The translations under genes were made by a program, and so were the position numbers. The notes beneath the pieces were generated by a model, which made no database searches, had not been told where the DNA came from, and was given only the letters and a program-made list of their open reading frames with translations. A stretch of 64,000 nt of DNA from Warburgia ugandensis (Eukaryota > Streptophyta > Magnoliopsida > Canellales > Canellaceae): assembly GCA_035236585.1 (NCBI GenBank), contig CP141139.1, positions 49,731,217 to 49,795,216 of the forward strand, read 5' to 3'. Within the stretch, counting starts at the first letter, position 1, and each line of letters opens with the position of its first letter. Positions 1 to 10,097 of the stretch are shown one piece after another.

Positions 1-116
1 AGTGGATGTAAACAGTGTCCGCCATGAGGGGAAAATATGAAATAATAGGATTTACATAAGGAAATCAAAGGTAAACACACATTTAGATTTTTCCCCAATA
101 GTCACGTTTAGGAATT

Positions 117-299
117 GAAGGAGAGCCTTGGCGCAACGGTAAAAGTTGTCGTCATGTAACCTTGAGGTCACGGGTTCAGGGCGTGGAATCAGCCTCTTGT
201 AAAATGCAAGGTAAGGCTGCCTACTATAGGCCCTTGTGGTCCGCCCCTTCCCCAAACTCCGCATAGGAGGGAGCTTCGTGCACGGGGGCTGCCCTTTTT
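117..299 (+). mobile_element. Au-type SINE, copy 1
   Basis: This is a tRNA-derived short interspersed element, non-coding and mobilised in trans by LINE proteins. It opens with the conserved GAGCCTTGGCGCAACGG, which contains an A-box-like Pol III promoter. The B-box-like GGGTTCAGGGCGTGG follows, then the family body (CTCTTGTAAAATGCAAGGTAAGG, CCCTTGTGGTCCG) and the terminal GGGGGCTGCCCTTTTT. It has no poly(A), as expected for Au SINEs. The direct repeat AGTCACGTTTAGGAATT lies just before it, and a relative (AGTCAAGTTCAGGAATT) lies just after. Apparent reading frames across it are SINE sequence, not protein. Confidence 0.9.
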
Positions 300-316
300 A
301 GTCAAGTTCAGGAATT

Positions 317-480
317 AGAAGGGGAGCCTTCGCATTGCCGTGTGACCTGAAGGTCACAAGTTCGAGGCTTGGAAACCTCTTGCAAAAATGCAAGGTAAGG
401 CTATGTACTACAGACCTTTTGTGGTTTGCCCCTTCCTCAGACCCCACATACGTGAGAACTTTGTGCACTAGGCTGCCCCT
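317..480 (+). mobile_element. Au-type SINE, copy 2 (A-box deletion)
   Basis: A second SINE of the same family lies directly downstream of copy 1 in the same orientation. The first 20 or so bases after GGGAGCCTTCGC are missing, so the A-box region and following spacer are shortened. The B-box region (AGTTCGAGGCTTGG), the CAAGGTAAGGCT body and the GGCTGCCCC end are present. A third copy of the AGTCAAGTT-type flank follows it. Internal promoter activity is doubtful because of the A-box loss. Confidence 0.85.
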
Positions 481-497
481 AGTCAAGTTAAAGAATT

Positions 498-2016
498 CTC
501 ATATGGAAAATTTTGAAAAACAGCATCCTCATTGCATGTTTGACAAGCATTGGGAGTTGCAAGATGCATGAATCAGGCCAAATCATCTCAACAAAAAGAA
601 ATAACCACAATGATCTACTCAGTTATAGCTCTGGGTGCTTCTAACATTTCTTTCACAAGTTGACCATCCGCAAGCAAATGGTGGCATTCCAACAGATGGT
701 ATTCCTTCTGCAAGCCAATGGAAAACATTATTAGGCAGAGTGAATGCCTTAGGTTTCAAAAGTAGCTTGAAATTGCAAGGCAGGTTTCTGAATCGTCATA
801 AAAATTTATTTTGGAAACAGTCAAGTACGTGAATAATCTAAGAATAATCAAAACATAAGAAGAACGTATACTTTACAATACCCATGAGAAGATTCTTTCT
901 AGGATCAAGGAAAAACCATTTACCATATCAGTATGGTTTCTACATATCAACTTTTCCACATATGTTACAGAATACAGCACAAAAATGTGCCAGCTGATAA
1001 TGTAGATTCACCAAAAATGTTCTAGAAAACAGTGTAGATTTGTTGAAATAGTCTGTAACTCTTTTTCTGAAATAAAATCTGGTTTTCAGATTTACAACTT
1101 TCCCAAGAATAGGTTACAGTAAGCTATCTCCATTTGTTTTTTGTAACACAGAAATTATTTACAAAGATACATATAATGCTTGTCACATAAGTAGCTGAAC
1201 TTGTTGCCTCAAAAGGCAAGGCCAAAAGACTCAATTTTAGAGGCAAAATCCTACTTGAATATTCTTTATCATTTTGAAAGTTAGATAGACACACACACAC
1301 ACATGCACAGCCTCGAATCCTGTGACGAGGTAAGAGATCCCACTTGAAAATCTTACTTGAATATTAAATCTGGTATTTGATGATTCCACAATATTGGATT
1401 GAGACATTAAGAATTGAGGAACTTGAGATTATCTGAGTAAGACAACACAAAAGCAGTTGCCATTATGCATGTATTTATTTAATACACAATTATGCTCCTC
1501 TTGCTGAAGCATGACTTGAATAAAAAGGTTCAAAGTCCTTTAGAAGGGCGCCAATATAAATGAATGGTATGAGTTATATTCAAAAGAGTCAAACCACAAC
1601 AGATGTAAATCTGGAGAGGTGATCTTCAACTTCACCAGAGAAACAGCAGATGTATGAAGAATTCAGAGAGATCCAAACCTCTGGCAAGTGCTCTTACAAT
1701 TTCAAGATTAAGTGACGTCACCTGAAATAATTCAAATAGAGTTATTATGTTAAATATGCACGGGAATGAATGAAAAGGCTGAGTAAGGCCCTAGTGAGGA
1801 AATTACAAAAATAGTTTAACTTATTTGACTGATTGGGCTAATTTCATTTGACTCTCCAAATAATAAGGAACACATGGAGATGAATAGTTATTGCCAAATT
1901 CATGATGAGAACCAACAGCCACAAATTAATGAAGTGATTTCCAGTATAATAACAATTCCAGAAACAATTTGAACTCAATCAAGTTATGTCTGCTGAGCAG
2001 AATATTAACCATTAAC
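498..2016. other. Unassigned AT-rich stretch
   Basis: No gene, RNA gene or recognised repeat family is visible on either strand. There is a short (CA)n run near 1,291-1,304. Reading frames are short and lack recognisable motifs. It is intergenic or intronic DNA. Confidence 0.5.
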
Positions 2017-2031
2017 AAGGAAAAATGCCAA

Positions 2032-2208
2032 GAATTTGGCACAACAGTAAAAGTTGTCGTTGTGTGACCTTGAGGTCATGGGTTCAAGGCGTGGAAACAG
2101 CCTCTTGCAAATACAAGTTAAGGCTGTGTACTTTAGGCCCTTGTGGTCCACCCCTTCCTCAGACCCTGCATAGGCAGGAGCTTCGTGCACTGGGGGCTGC
2201 CCTTTTTT
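2032..2208 (+). mobile_element. Au-type SINE, copy 3 (5'-truncated)
   Basis: This SINE begins inside the A-box (TTTGGCACAACAG) and lacks the usual GGGAGCC start. The remainder is complete through GGGGGCTGCCCTTTTTT. It is bounded by a perfect 15-bp target-site duplication, AAGGAAAAATGCCAA, at 2,017-2,031 and 2,209-2,223. The duplication shows it inserted already truncated rather than being trimmed later. Confidence 0.9.
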
Positions 2209-2223
2209 AAGGAAAAATGCCAA

Positions 2224-2787
2224 CAGATGGCAACATTCAGGAAAACATTTGCAGTGCTGACCTCTGACGTCAACCACATTTTCAAAGTACTGAAGCAAAG
2301 GTTGCAAGCACAAATATTTATTTTCTGGGTCTTTTCAAATAAGCCATATACCTAAAATCCCATTCATTGAGTGATGGCTGCCTTTGATTTTTTGAGAATC
2401 TACAAGAACTCTAAAGGGAGGAAAAGGAAAGAATAGATGAGGGTTTCCATAAAAGGAAACAGCAAATAAGATCAAGAGTCTCAAACATCTTGCTCAGACA
2501 CCATCTCGTAGAATACAAGAAAGAGAAGAAGGAAAGAGCAGCGAGAAGATAGAGTTGAGTCAAATTGTCACTTTGATTGATGATGACAAATACAGGGCCT
2601 TTATATATATATATATTGAGAGATGTTTAAGTTATAAGAAAGGTAGGAGAGAAGAAAGAATTCTATTCTGGATAGGCCAAGCCATTCCCTTTTCTTTATG
2701 ATACAGTCCAAGCAAAATAAATAAATAAAGAAAAAAATGCAGATATGGTTGTCGAATGGTAAAATTGATCTTATCCAAGGAGAAGAT
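2224..2787. other. Unassigned stretch with short TA run
   Basis: There is no coding signal. A short (TA)n tract lies at about 2,601-2,616. Purine-rich sequence at 2,400-2,560 is unassigned. Confidence 0.5.
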
Positions 2788-3610
2788 GCCGGTTGATGAT
2801 AACAAATACTATGTTAAGCGATCTAATATTTTTCTTGTGTGCATGCATAAAAGATCAGTATAGATGCTTCCAAGCTTCTTTCAAGATGATCCAAGTCCAA
2901 TCCAAGCATTGCTACCATCATCCTAAGCATATCCAAGATGTTTCAAGCATTTTCAGGATGATCCAAACTTGATTTTAAGTTCAAATCATGAATCGAGAAA
3001 GTATGCAATGCATTAGTTTACTCTATTGTTGACTAGTTCAATTTAGTAGTCAATAAATTTCAGGAATTTCACTTATATAAGAGATTAGTGAACTAATGGC
3101 CATGTATAGTCGGCTAGTTCAATGTCTCATGAAGAAACTAGTTGACTACTTCTGTGAACTAGTCAGCTAGCTTTGTATGTATAGTCAACTAGTTAATTTT
3201 GGAACTCCAATATGTTTTATTATTCATTGTGGTAAAACTAGACAACTAATGGATAAACTAGTTGACTAATCCATTGAAGTGGTGAACATCTGTTCTTCTC
3301 AACTGGAAAAGGATGTTTTGCAGTGGGAAAGTTCCTTGGAGAACAGGATTTTTCATCTCAAACGAGCATTTTGAAATGATGGCTATAAATATGTGGATCA
3401 GAACATTCACAAGATCATTTTATATGAATCAAGCAAAGTCAAGAATGAAGAAGAGTCGACAACAAGGAATCGTCTTCAAGAAGAAATATCTCAAGTTCAC
3501 ATCCATTTCCAAGCTTCTCGCAATTCTTTCCATTGTTTGAGTTGTAATACTCTCTTTTTTCCCTCTATTGAATCCTATATCACAAATCTAAAGCCAAAGA
3601 CATTCCCTTA
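2788..3610 (+). mobile_element. Copia-type LTR, left part (Maximus/SIRE-like)
   Basis: The segment has the look of a plus-strand Ty1/copia long terminal repeat. It starts near a GTTGATGATAACAAA motif typical of such LTRs and carries many copies of an ACTAGTTGACTA-like motif between about 3,030 and 3,275. A good TATA box, GGCTATAAATATG, lies at about 3,381-3,393. The sequence is continuous in character with 6,841-7,506, on the other side of the RTE LINE, so the two parts read as one LTR split by that insertion. No terminal coding region is attached. The family assignment comes from general resemblance, not a database match; the left boundary is approximate. Confidence 0.5.
3381..3393 (+). promoter_or_regulatory. 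TATA box of the copia-type LTR
   Basis: GGCTATAAATATG in the putative LTR is a strong plant TATA match. It is followed by a transcribed-leader-like region rich in AAGAA. This placement suits the U3/R boundary of an LTR. Activity is unlikely now, since the LTR is interrupted by a LINE 220 bp downstream. Confidence 0.45.
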
Positions 3611-3869
3611 GACTAGGGCAATCCCCATAAATGACACACTACATTGGAGCCTATATGCGGTGAGAAATGGGCAAGGGCTGCTAGGGCATTCACCCTGTAA
3701 ATGACGTGTTGTATCAAATCCTAGCATGGAGTAGGAAATGGGCAGATAGAGTGTTCCTCGGAAGTGACGCCCTTCGTTAGAACCCAGGTTTAGTGGGAAG
3801 TAAGCAGGGGTTCCCGCAATGTTCTAAATGTGCACAGGTAAGGAGACTAGCTTAGGAGAACAAGATTTG

Positions 3870-4530
3870 TATCGCCACATAGAATATAGGCATATTGACA
3901 TGTAAGAGTATAGAGTTAGTAGATATGATCAAACATGGGAGAGCCAACATGGCATTAGTTCCAAGAAACTAAGTGGAGAAGGGCTAAAAGTAGAGAAATC
4001 AATGGGTATAAGCTTTGGCAGGTGGGAAAGGATAATAATAGAAATGGCATAAGAATAATAGTGGAAGAAGAATTATTGGACAAAGTTGTGGAGGTTAGAA
4101 GAAACAGTGATAAAATTTTACTAATAAAACTTATTTTATGAGCAGATCATAAATCTGACAAATACATACTCTCCACAAGTAGGGTTAGAAGATAGAATCA
4201 AGAGATAGTTCTAGGAAGATATGGAGAGAGTAATGCAAGAAATTTCCAACATAAAGGGAATTTTTATAGGAGCAGACTTGAATGATCATATAGGAAAAGG
4301 AAAGGAAAGATATGTCAGGGTACACGATTTTGCTTTGGCATGTAACATAACTCTAGTAAGCACATACTTTAAGAAGAAGGATGAACATTTACTAACCTTT
4401 AAAAGTGGATCACATAATTAAAAGCCACATAGACTTTTTTCTACTTAGGAATATAAAAAGATCAATGTGCAAGGATTGTAACCTGATGCTTGCTGAGACG
4501 TCAACCACACAATATAGTTAATGGTTATGG
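3870..4530 (+). pseudogene. RTE endonuclease domain remnant (copy A)
   Basis: Broken frames match the endonuclease half of RTE LINEs, which nicks the target DNA to prime insertion. Readable pieces include a match to IQETKW near 3,975, GYKLWQ near 4,010, and IFIGADLNDHIGKGKE at 4,258-4,305. The last contains the conserved GADLN active-site block. A SHIDFF-like block lies near 4,415-4,440. Several frame changes separate these blocks. The same order is seen in the better preserved minus-strand copy at 17.1-18.0 kb, which supports the assignment. Confidence 0.75.
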
Positions 4531-5339
4531 ATATTTAGATTAAGATATCGCAAAAAGGAAATAAACTTAATAGGTGTCCTAAAACTAAGTGATGGAACTT
4601 AAAAGCGGAGAAGAAAACATCATTCAAAAACAAGTTGATGGTCGAAGGAAAGTGGAACAATGAAATGGAAGTAAATACCATGTAGACTAATATGGCCTAG
4701 TCCATTAAAAATGTGGCAAATGATGTTCTAGGAGTATCTAAAGGTACAAGGCAACAGGTAAAGAAAACTTGGCAATAGAGTGAAAAATGTGCAAAAAAGT
4801 TATTAAAGAGAAACATGCGTGTTTTAAAGCATGGCAACAGACTAGAAATGACAAGAATTTTGAGCAATATAAGAATGCTAAAAAGGTTACTAAAGGACGG
4901 GCCCCAATTGGTAGAAAAAATCCACAACCCCTTAGGGTTATCCTACGCTTGGAAGAAGAACTAGGAAAAGGGATAAATATAGTGATATTTTTATTCTTCG
5001 TTGCCACAAATAAGAAAGCAAAATACCATGTGCATGGTGGATTCACAATCCACTGCTTTGATCCACTTGGCTACATCGTAAGTGATGCTAAAATCAAGGC
5101 ATATGATCTCTAGAATAGACTAGGGTCAAGAGAAGGTGAGGAAGATGTGTTCTAACTTGCAAAAATAAGAGAATAGAATTGTAAAGCATTAGACCATGTT
5201 AAATGCAATAAAAGTGATGACCAAACGGCACTAGTCAACTATGACGAGATCAATCAAAGGAGAAAAAGCTACTTTCAAAATTGCTAAATGACCACTGTCC
5301 TGAGAATATAGAGATTGAAAGAACTTTAAACCCAAAAAC

Positions 5340-6780
5340 ATTGGACTATATAGATATGATTGTAGGATCAGGATACCTAAAGTAAAAGAGGCCATAAAAA
5401 AGATGAAATTGGGAAAGGCCTTGGGGCACAATAGTATACCAATAGAAGTTTGAAAATATATGGGAGATTCAAGATTAGTTTAGTTGATAAAGTTGTTTAA
5501 CAAGATTCTAAAGTCGAAGAAAATGCCAGATGAATGGAAGAAAAGCTCTATTGTACCAATCTATAAGAATAGAGGAGATATATATAATTGCACTAATTAT
5601 TGTAGGATCAAACTTATGATCCAGACCAAGAAACTTTAGAAAAGAGTGATTAAGAAGAGGCTATGACATGAGACAAACATATCAGAAAACCAGTTTGGTC
5701 TCACGCTAGGGAGATCTACCATGGAAGCTATTTTCTTATTTAGATAATTGATAAAGAAATATAGGGAAACGGGGAAGGACCTCCACAAGCTCTTTATTAA
5801 CTTAGAGAAAGCTTATGATAGTGTCCTTAGAGAGTTAATATAGTGGGTATTGGGCAAGAAAGAGGGGGTATATAAACATAATTAAGGATATGTATGAGGA
5901 AGCAATAACAAATGTTAAGACCACTAATAGAGAAATTGATGATTTCCCTATCACTATTTAATTGCACCAAGGATTAGCATTGAGCCTATACCTTTTCATG
6001 TTGGTTATGGATGAGTTAACAAACTAGTTGGATGAGGAGAATCCATGGTGCATGTTACTTGTAGATGACACAGTTCTAATTAATGAGACAAGGGAGGGCA
6101 TAAACCCAAAGCTAGAGTTGTAGAAAGATGTAATAAAGTTTAAAAGATTTAACAGTACTTGAACTAAGAGTATATGAATGCAATTTTAGCAGTGAGAAAG
6201 TGGGATGAAGCACTAGTAAAGATTGATAACCAAGAAGACCCCCAAAAAGACCACTTTTGATACTTGGGATCAATAACTTAAGAAAGCAAAGACATTGCAA
6301 GAGATGTTACTCATAGAATCCAAGTGGGTTGGAACAAATGGAGATGTGCCTCTAGAGTTTGTGTGAATCGTAGGTGCCACTCAAAATGAAAGGAAAATTC
6401 TATAGGATGGTTGTAAGGTTGGCCATTCTCTATGGACTGGAGCATTGGGCAATTAAGAAATGACATGTACATAGGATGAATGCAATCGAAATGAGGATGT
6501 TGAGATGGATGAGTGACACGACAAAAAATGATAAAATTAGAAATGAAAACATTAGAGGAAATTTAGGTGTAGCACCAATAGGTAACAAGATGAGGATGGG
6601 TAGACTTAGATGGTTTGTACATGTCCAGCGAAGATAAAAAATGGCTCCAGCTGGAAGGAGTGAGCCGATCCAAGTCAAAGGCTCTAAAAAGGTGAGGGGA
6701 AGGCCCATTAGGACTTGAATAGAAGTGGTGAGAAAAGATTTAAAAACTTTTGGACTAAATGAAGCCATGACACTTGATAG
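5340..6780 (+). pseudogene. RTE reverse transcriptase remnant (copy A)
   Basis: Broken frames carry the reverse transcriptase of an RTE LINE, the enzyme that copies element RNA at the nicked target. Landmarks in order are ALGHNSIPIEV (about 5,420), GRSTMEAIFLF (about 5,710), LFINLEKAYD (motif A, about 5,790), LHQGLALSLYLF (motif B, about 5,963) and LLVDDTVLI (motif C, about 6,054). The C-terminal KRRWFGHV-like and RGRP-IRT-IEVVRKDL blocks end near 6,740. Motif C keeps both aspartates, but internal stops and frameshifts prevent a product. Confidence 0.8.
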
Positions 6781-6840
6781 AGGGGAATTAAGAAACAAGA
6801 TTCCTATAGTAGACCCTAATCGGAATACTTGATGATGATG

Positions 6841-7506
6841 TTCCTTTAGTGCTATCTTTCAAAGAGTCTCTTTTCTTTCCATCCTTTTGCTGAGTGAACT
6901 TCTCTCTTGGGAGCTTGAAGTTATGTTGTTGCAAGAAGATTGGGTTCTTTAAGAGTGCTCAATCTTGTAGTAACCAACACCATATCAACTAAAGGGCACC
7001 CCTGATGCACGAAGCGCGGGGTCCGGGAAAGGGGCAGACCACAAGGGTCCTGGAAATAGTATGCAGCCTTACCTTGCATTTTGCAAGAGGTTGTTTCCAC
7101 GCCTTGAACCCATGACCTCAAGGTCACACGACGACAACTCTACCATTGCGACAAGACTCCCCTTCCAGCACTATATCAACTAGGGGTGTAAATTCTCAGT
7201 AGGAGTGCTAGAGCTCAAAGCATGGATGACTTTGAGAGAGTGGAAGTAGGTGCCTGGTTTGTTGGTCGAGCCTTTATAAATATGTTTCCTTTCTTTGTTT
7301 TTACTGTTTGATAATTTGTTTGTTATAGACCTTATCAGCAAACTTGTTTGAAACAATTCTAATAGTTTTGTTTGCATCAATTAGGTGTTTGATTTATTGC
7401 TTGTGAGATATCCTTATTGTAAAAAGCTTCCAAATACCGCCTATGCTTTGATTTAGGGTTTTTGTCTAAAATTTGTTGATTTTGAAAAGGAGCCTAATTC
7501 AGCATG
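6841..7506 (+). mobile_element. Copia-type LTR, right part (unit 1)
   Basis: This continues the LTR begun at 2.8 kb, on the far side of RTE copy A. It contains a GGGAGCTTGAAGTTATG-like block, GCTCAATCTTGTAGTAACC, a second TATA-like AGCCTTTATAAATATG (about 7,269) and the long motif around GTTTGATAATTTGTTTGTTA. It ends with AGCATGCAAACCCCCC, the C-run seen at the 3' end of many plant copia LTR/leader regions. A minus-strand SINE interrupts it. It has no coding potential. Confidence 0.5.
6991..7165 (-). mobile_element. Au-type SINE, copy 4 (minus strand)
   Basis: Read on the minus strand, the element runs from the GGAGTCTTGTCGCAATGG start (7,165) through the B-box-like GGTTCAAGGCGTGG and the CAAGGTAAGGCTGC body to GGGGTGCCCTTT. 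Target-site duplications CACCATATCAACTA (6,978-6,991) and CACTATATCAACTA (7,169-7,182) flank it with one mismatch. The matching positions of units 2 and 3 of the triplication are empty. Confidence 0.88.
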
Positions 7507-8386
7507 CAAACCCCCCATCACTATTTAATTGCACTAAGGATTAGCATTGAGCCTAGACCTTTTCACGTTGGTTATGGATAAGTTAACAAACCGATTGCAC
7601 AAGGAGATTCAATGGTTTATGTTATTTACAGATGACATAGTTTCGATTGATAAAACAAGGGAGCACATAAACACGAAACTAGAGTTGTAGAAAGATGCTA
7701 AGGAGTCTAAAAGATTTAACATTACCCGAACTAAGGGTATATGAATGCAATTTTAGCAATGAATGAGTTGGATGAAGCACTAGTAAAGATTGATAACCAA
7801 GTAGTCCCCCAAAAGGATCACTTTCAATACTTTGGATCAATAACTAAATAAAGCAGACACATTGAGAGAGATGTTACTCATAGAATCCAAGTGGGTTGGG
7901 ACAAATGAAGATATGCCTCTAGAGTTTGTGTGATCCGTAGGTGCCACTCAAAATAAAAGGAAAATTGTAGAGGATGGTTGTAAGGCTGGCCATGCTCTAT
8001 AGATTGAAGCATCAGGCAATGAAGAAATGACATATACATAGGATGAACGTAGTCGAAATGAGGATGTTGAGATGGATGAGTGACAAGACAAGAAATAATA
8101 GAAATAGAAATAGAAACATTAAAGGAAATTTAGGACTAACACCAATAGGTAACAAGATGATGGAAGAGTAGACTTAGATGATTTGGATATGTCCAGCAAA
8201 GACCGAAAATAGCTCCAACTAGGAGTGAGCCAATCCAAGTCCAAGGTTCTAAAAGGGTAAGGGTAAGAAAATATTTAAAAACTCTTGGACTAAATGAAGC
8301 AATGACACTTGATAAAGGGGAATTAAGAAACAAGAAGCCTGTATCCGACCCCTACCCCTAATCGGGATACTTGATAATGATGATGA
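7507..8386 (+). mobile_element. RTE reverse transcriptase fragment, copy B (duplicate of copy A)
   Basis: This is the 3' part of an RTE LINE, starting inside motif B (LHQ-LALSLDLF-like) and keeping motif C as LFTDDIVSID at about 7,620. The C-terminal half runs to the tail ATCGGGATACTTGATAATGATGATG. Stops and frame changes are frequent. Its abrupt 5' start coincides with the triplication breakpoint, so it arose by segmental duplication and not by a separate retrotransposition. Confidence 0.8.
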
Positions 8387-8407
8387 CATTCTTTTTGTGC
8401 TATATTT

Positions 8408-8795
8408 CAAAGTCTCTTTTCTTTCCATTCTTTTGTTGAGCTAGTTTCTCTCTTGGGAACTTGAAGTTATGTTGTTGTAAGAAGATTGGGTTCTTTAAGA
8501 GTGCTCAATCTTGTAGTAACTATCACCATATCTACTAGTGGTGTAAATTCTCACAAGGAGTAGTGGAGCTCAAAGTATGGATGATTTTCAGAGAGTGGAA
8601 GCAAAGTCTCTTTTCTTTCCATTCTTTTGTTGAGCTAGTTTCTCTCTTGGGAACTTGAAGTTATGTTGTTGTAAGAAGATTGGGTTCTTTAAGAGTGCTC
8701 AATCTTGTAGTAACTATCACCATATCTACTAGTGGTGTAAATTCTCACAAGGAGTAGTGGAGCTCAAAGTATGGATGATTTTCAGAGAGTGGAAG
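8408..8795 (+). repeat. 194-bp tandem duplication inside unit 2
   Basis: Positions 8,408-8,601 are repeated at 8,602-8,795 with no difference that I can see. The sequence is LTR-derived, from CAAAGTCTCTTTTC to GAGAGTGGAAG. Units 1 and 3 have it once. The lack of divergence makes it the youngest change in this block. Confidence 0.92.
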
Positions 8796-8945
8796 TAAGT
8801 GCTTAGTTTGTTGGTTGAGCCTCTATAAATCTGTGTCCTTTCTTTTTTTTTACTGTTTGATAATTTGTTTGTTATAGACCTTATTAGCAAACTTGTTTGA
8901 AACAGTTCTAATAGTTTTGTTTGCAACAATTAGGTGTTTGATTTA

Positions 8946-9123
8946 GAAGGGGAGCCTTGGTGCAATGGTCAAAGTTGTCGTCACGTGACCGAGGTCACAG
9001 GTTCAAGGCGTGGAAACAGTCTCTTGGAAAATGCAAGGTAAGGCTGTGTACTTTAGGCCCTTGTGGTCCGCCCCTTCCCTAGACCTCACTTCGGCGAGAG
9101 CTTCGTGCACTAGGGCTGCCCTT
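8946..9123 (+). mobile_element. Au-type SINE, copy 5
   Basis: A full-length element from GAAGGGGAGCCTTGGTGCAATGG to TAGGGCTGCCCTT. A perfect 16-bp target-site duplication, TTAGGTGTTTGATTTA, is at 8,930-8,945 and 9,124-9,139. In units 1 and 3 this target site is present once and uninterrupted (AATTAGGTGTTTGATTTATTGC), giving natural empty-site controls. Confidence 0.95.
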
Positions 9124-9249
9124 TTAGGTGTTTGATTTATTGCTTGCAAGATATTCTTATAGCAAAAAGCTTCCAAACTCTACCTATGCTTTGACTTTGT
9201 GTTTTTGGCTAAAATTTGTTGATTTTGACAAGAGTCCTAATTCAGCATG

Positions 9250-10097
9250 CAACCCCCTATCACTATTTAGTTGCACCAAGGATTAGCATTGAGACTGTAC
9301 CTTTTCACGTTGGTTATGGATGAGTTAACAAACCAATTGCATGAAGAGATTCTATGATGCATGCTATTTGCAGATGACATGGTTTCAATTGATGAGACAA
9401 AGGAGGCATAAACACAAAGCCAAAGTTGTAGAAAGATGTTGTAGAGTCTAAAAGATTTAACATTACCAAAACTAAGAGTATATGAATACAATTTTAGCAT
9501 TAGGAGAGTGGGATGAAGCACCAGTAAAGATTGATAACCAAGAAGTCTCCCAAAAAGACCACTTTCGATACTTTGGATCAATAACTCAAGAAAGCAAAGA
9601 CATTGCGAGAGATGTTACTCAGAATCCAAGCAAGTTAGAACAAATGGAGATGTGCCTCTAGAGTTTGTGTGATCTATGGGTGCCATGGTTGTAAGGCTGG
9701 CCATGCTCTATGGATTGGAGCATTGTGCAATTAAGAAACGACATGTACATAGGATGGACGTAGTCTAAATGAGGATGTTGGGATGGATGAGTGACAAGAC
9801 AAGAAATGATAGAATTAAAAATAGAAACATTAGAGAAAATTTAGAAATAGCACCAATAGGTAACAAGATGAGGAAGGGTAGACTTAGATGGTTTGGACAT
9901 GTCCAACAAAGGCCGAAAATGGCTCTAGCTAGAAGGAGTGAGCCGAACCAAGTCAGAGACTCTAAAAGGGTAAGAGGAAGACCCAAAAGGACGTGGATAG
10001 AAGTGGTGAGAAAAGATTTAAAAAAATTTGGACTAGGGTAATTAAGAAGCAAGACTCCTATAGCCAACCCCTAATCAGGATACTTGATGATGATGAT
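9250..10097 (+). mobile_element. RTE reverse transcriptase fragment, copy C (duplicate of copy A)
   Basis: This is the third tandem copy of the RTE 3' half. It includes LFADDMVSID (motif C, about 9,365). A 90-residue open stretch at 9,769-10,041 encodes the conserved C-terminal region (RLRWFGHVQQRPKM, RGRPKRTWIEVVRKDL). It ends in CTTGATGATGATGATG. Upstream frames are broken. Confidence 0.82.

Larger units (their letters stand above)
3612..6840 (+). mobile_element. RTE-clade LINE, copy A (near full length, decayed)
   Basis: A non-LTR retrotransposon of the plant RTE type, about 3.2 kb. The 5' region (about 3,612-3,840) has the diagnostic leader containing AAATGACNCNCTACATTGGAGCC-like segments. 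A decayed apurinic-type endonuclease (about 3,870-4,530) and a reverse transcriptase (about 5,340-6,780) follow. The end is CCTAATCGGAATACTTGATGATGATG, the usual RTE tail. Flanks TTCCCTTAG (3,603-3,611) and TTCCTTTAG (6,841-6,849) look like a 9-bp target-site duplication with one mismatch, and place the insertion inside the copia-type LTR. Stops and frameshifts are frequent throughout, so it is dead. Confidence 0.85.
8387..9249 (+). mobile_element. Copia-type LTR segment, unit 2
   Basis: This is the second copy of the LTR part of the triplicated segment. It is lengthened by a 194-bp tandem duplication and by SINE copy 5. It ends with AGCATGCAACCCCC at the unit boundary. Confidence 0.5.

Noticed and set aside
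117-180. tRNA gene
   Set aside because: The A-box and B-box resemble a tRNA promoter, but no cloverleaf can be drawn, and the unit recurs with target duplications. It is a SINE head.
52-264. Repeated 60-100 codon frames containing QPYLAFYKRL or EPVTSRSHDDNFYCCAKA
   Set aside because: These are antisense or sense translations of Au-type SINE copies, seen at each SINE; SINEs are non-coding.
7507-10097. RTE fragments B and C as separate LINE insertions
   Set aside because: Their shared 5' breakpoint and LTR-derived flanks show they were copied with the tandem triplication.
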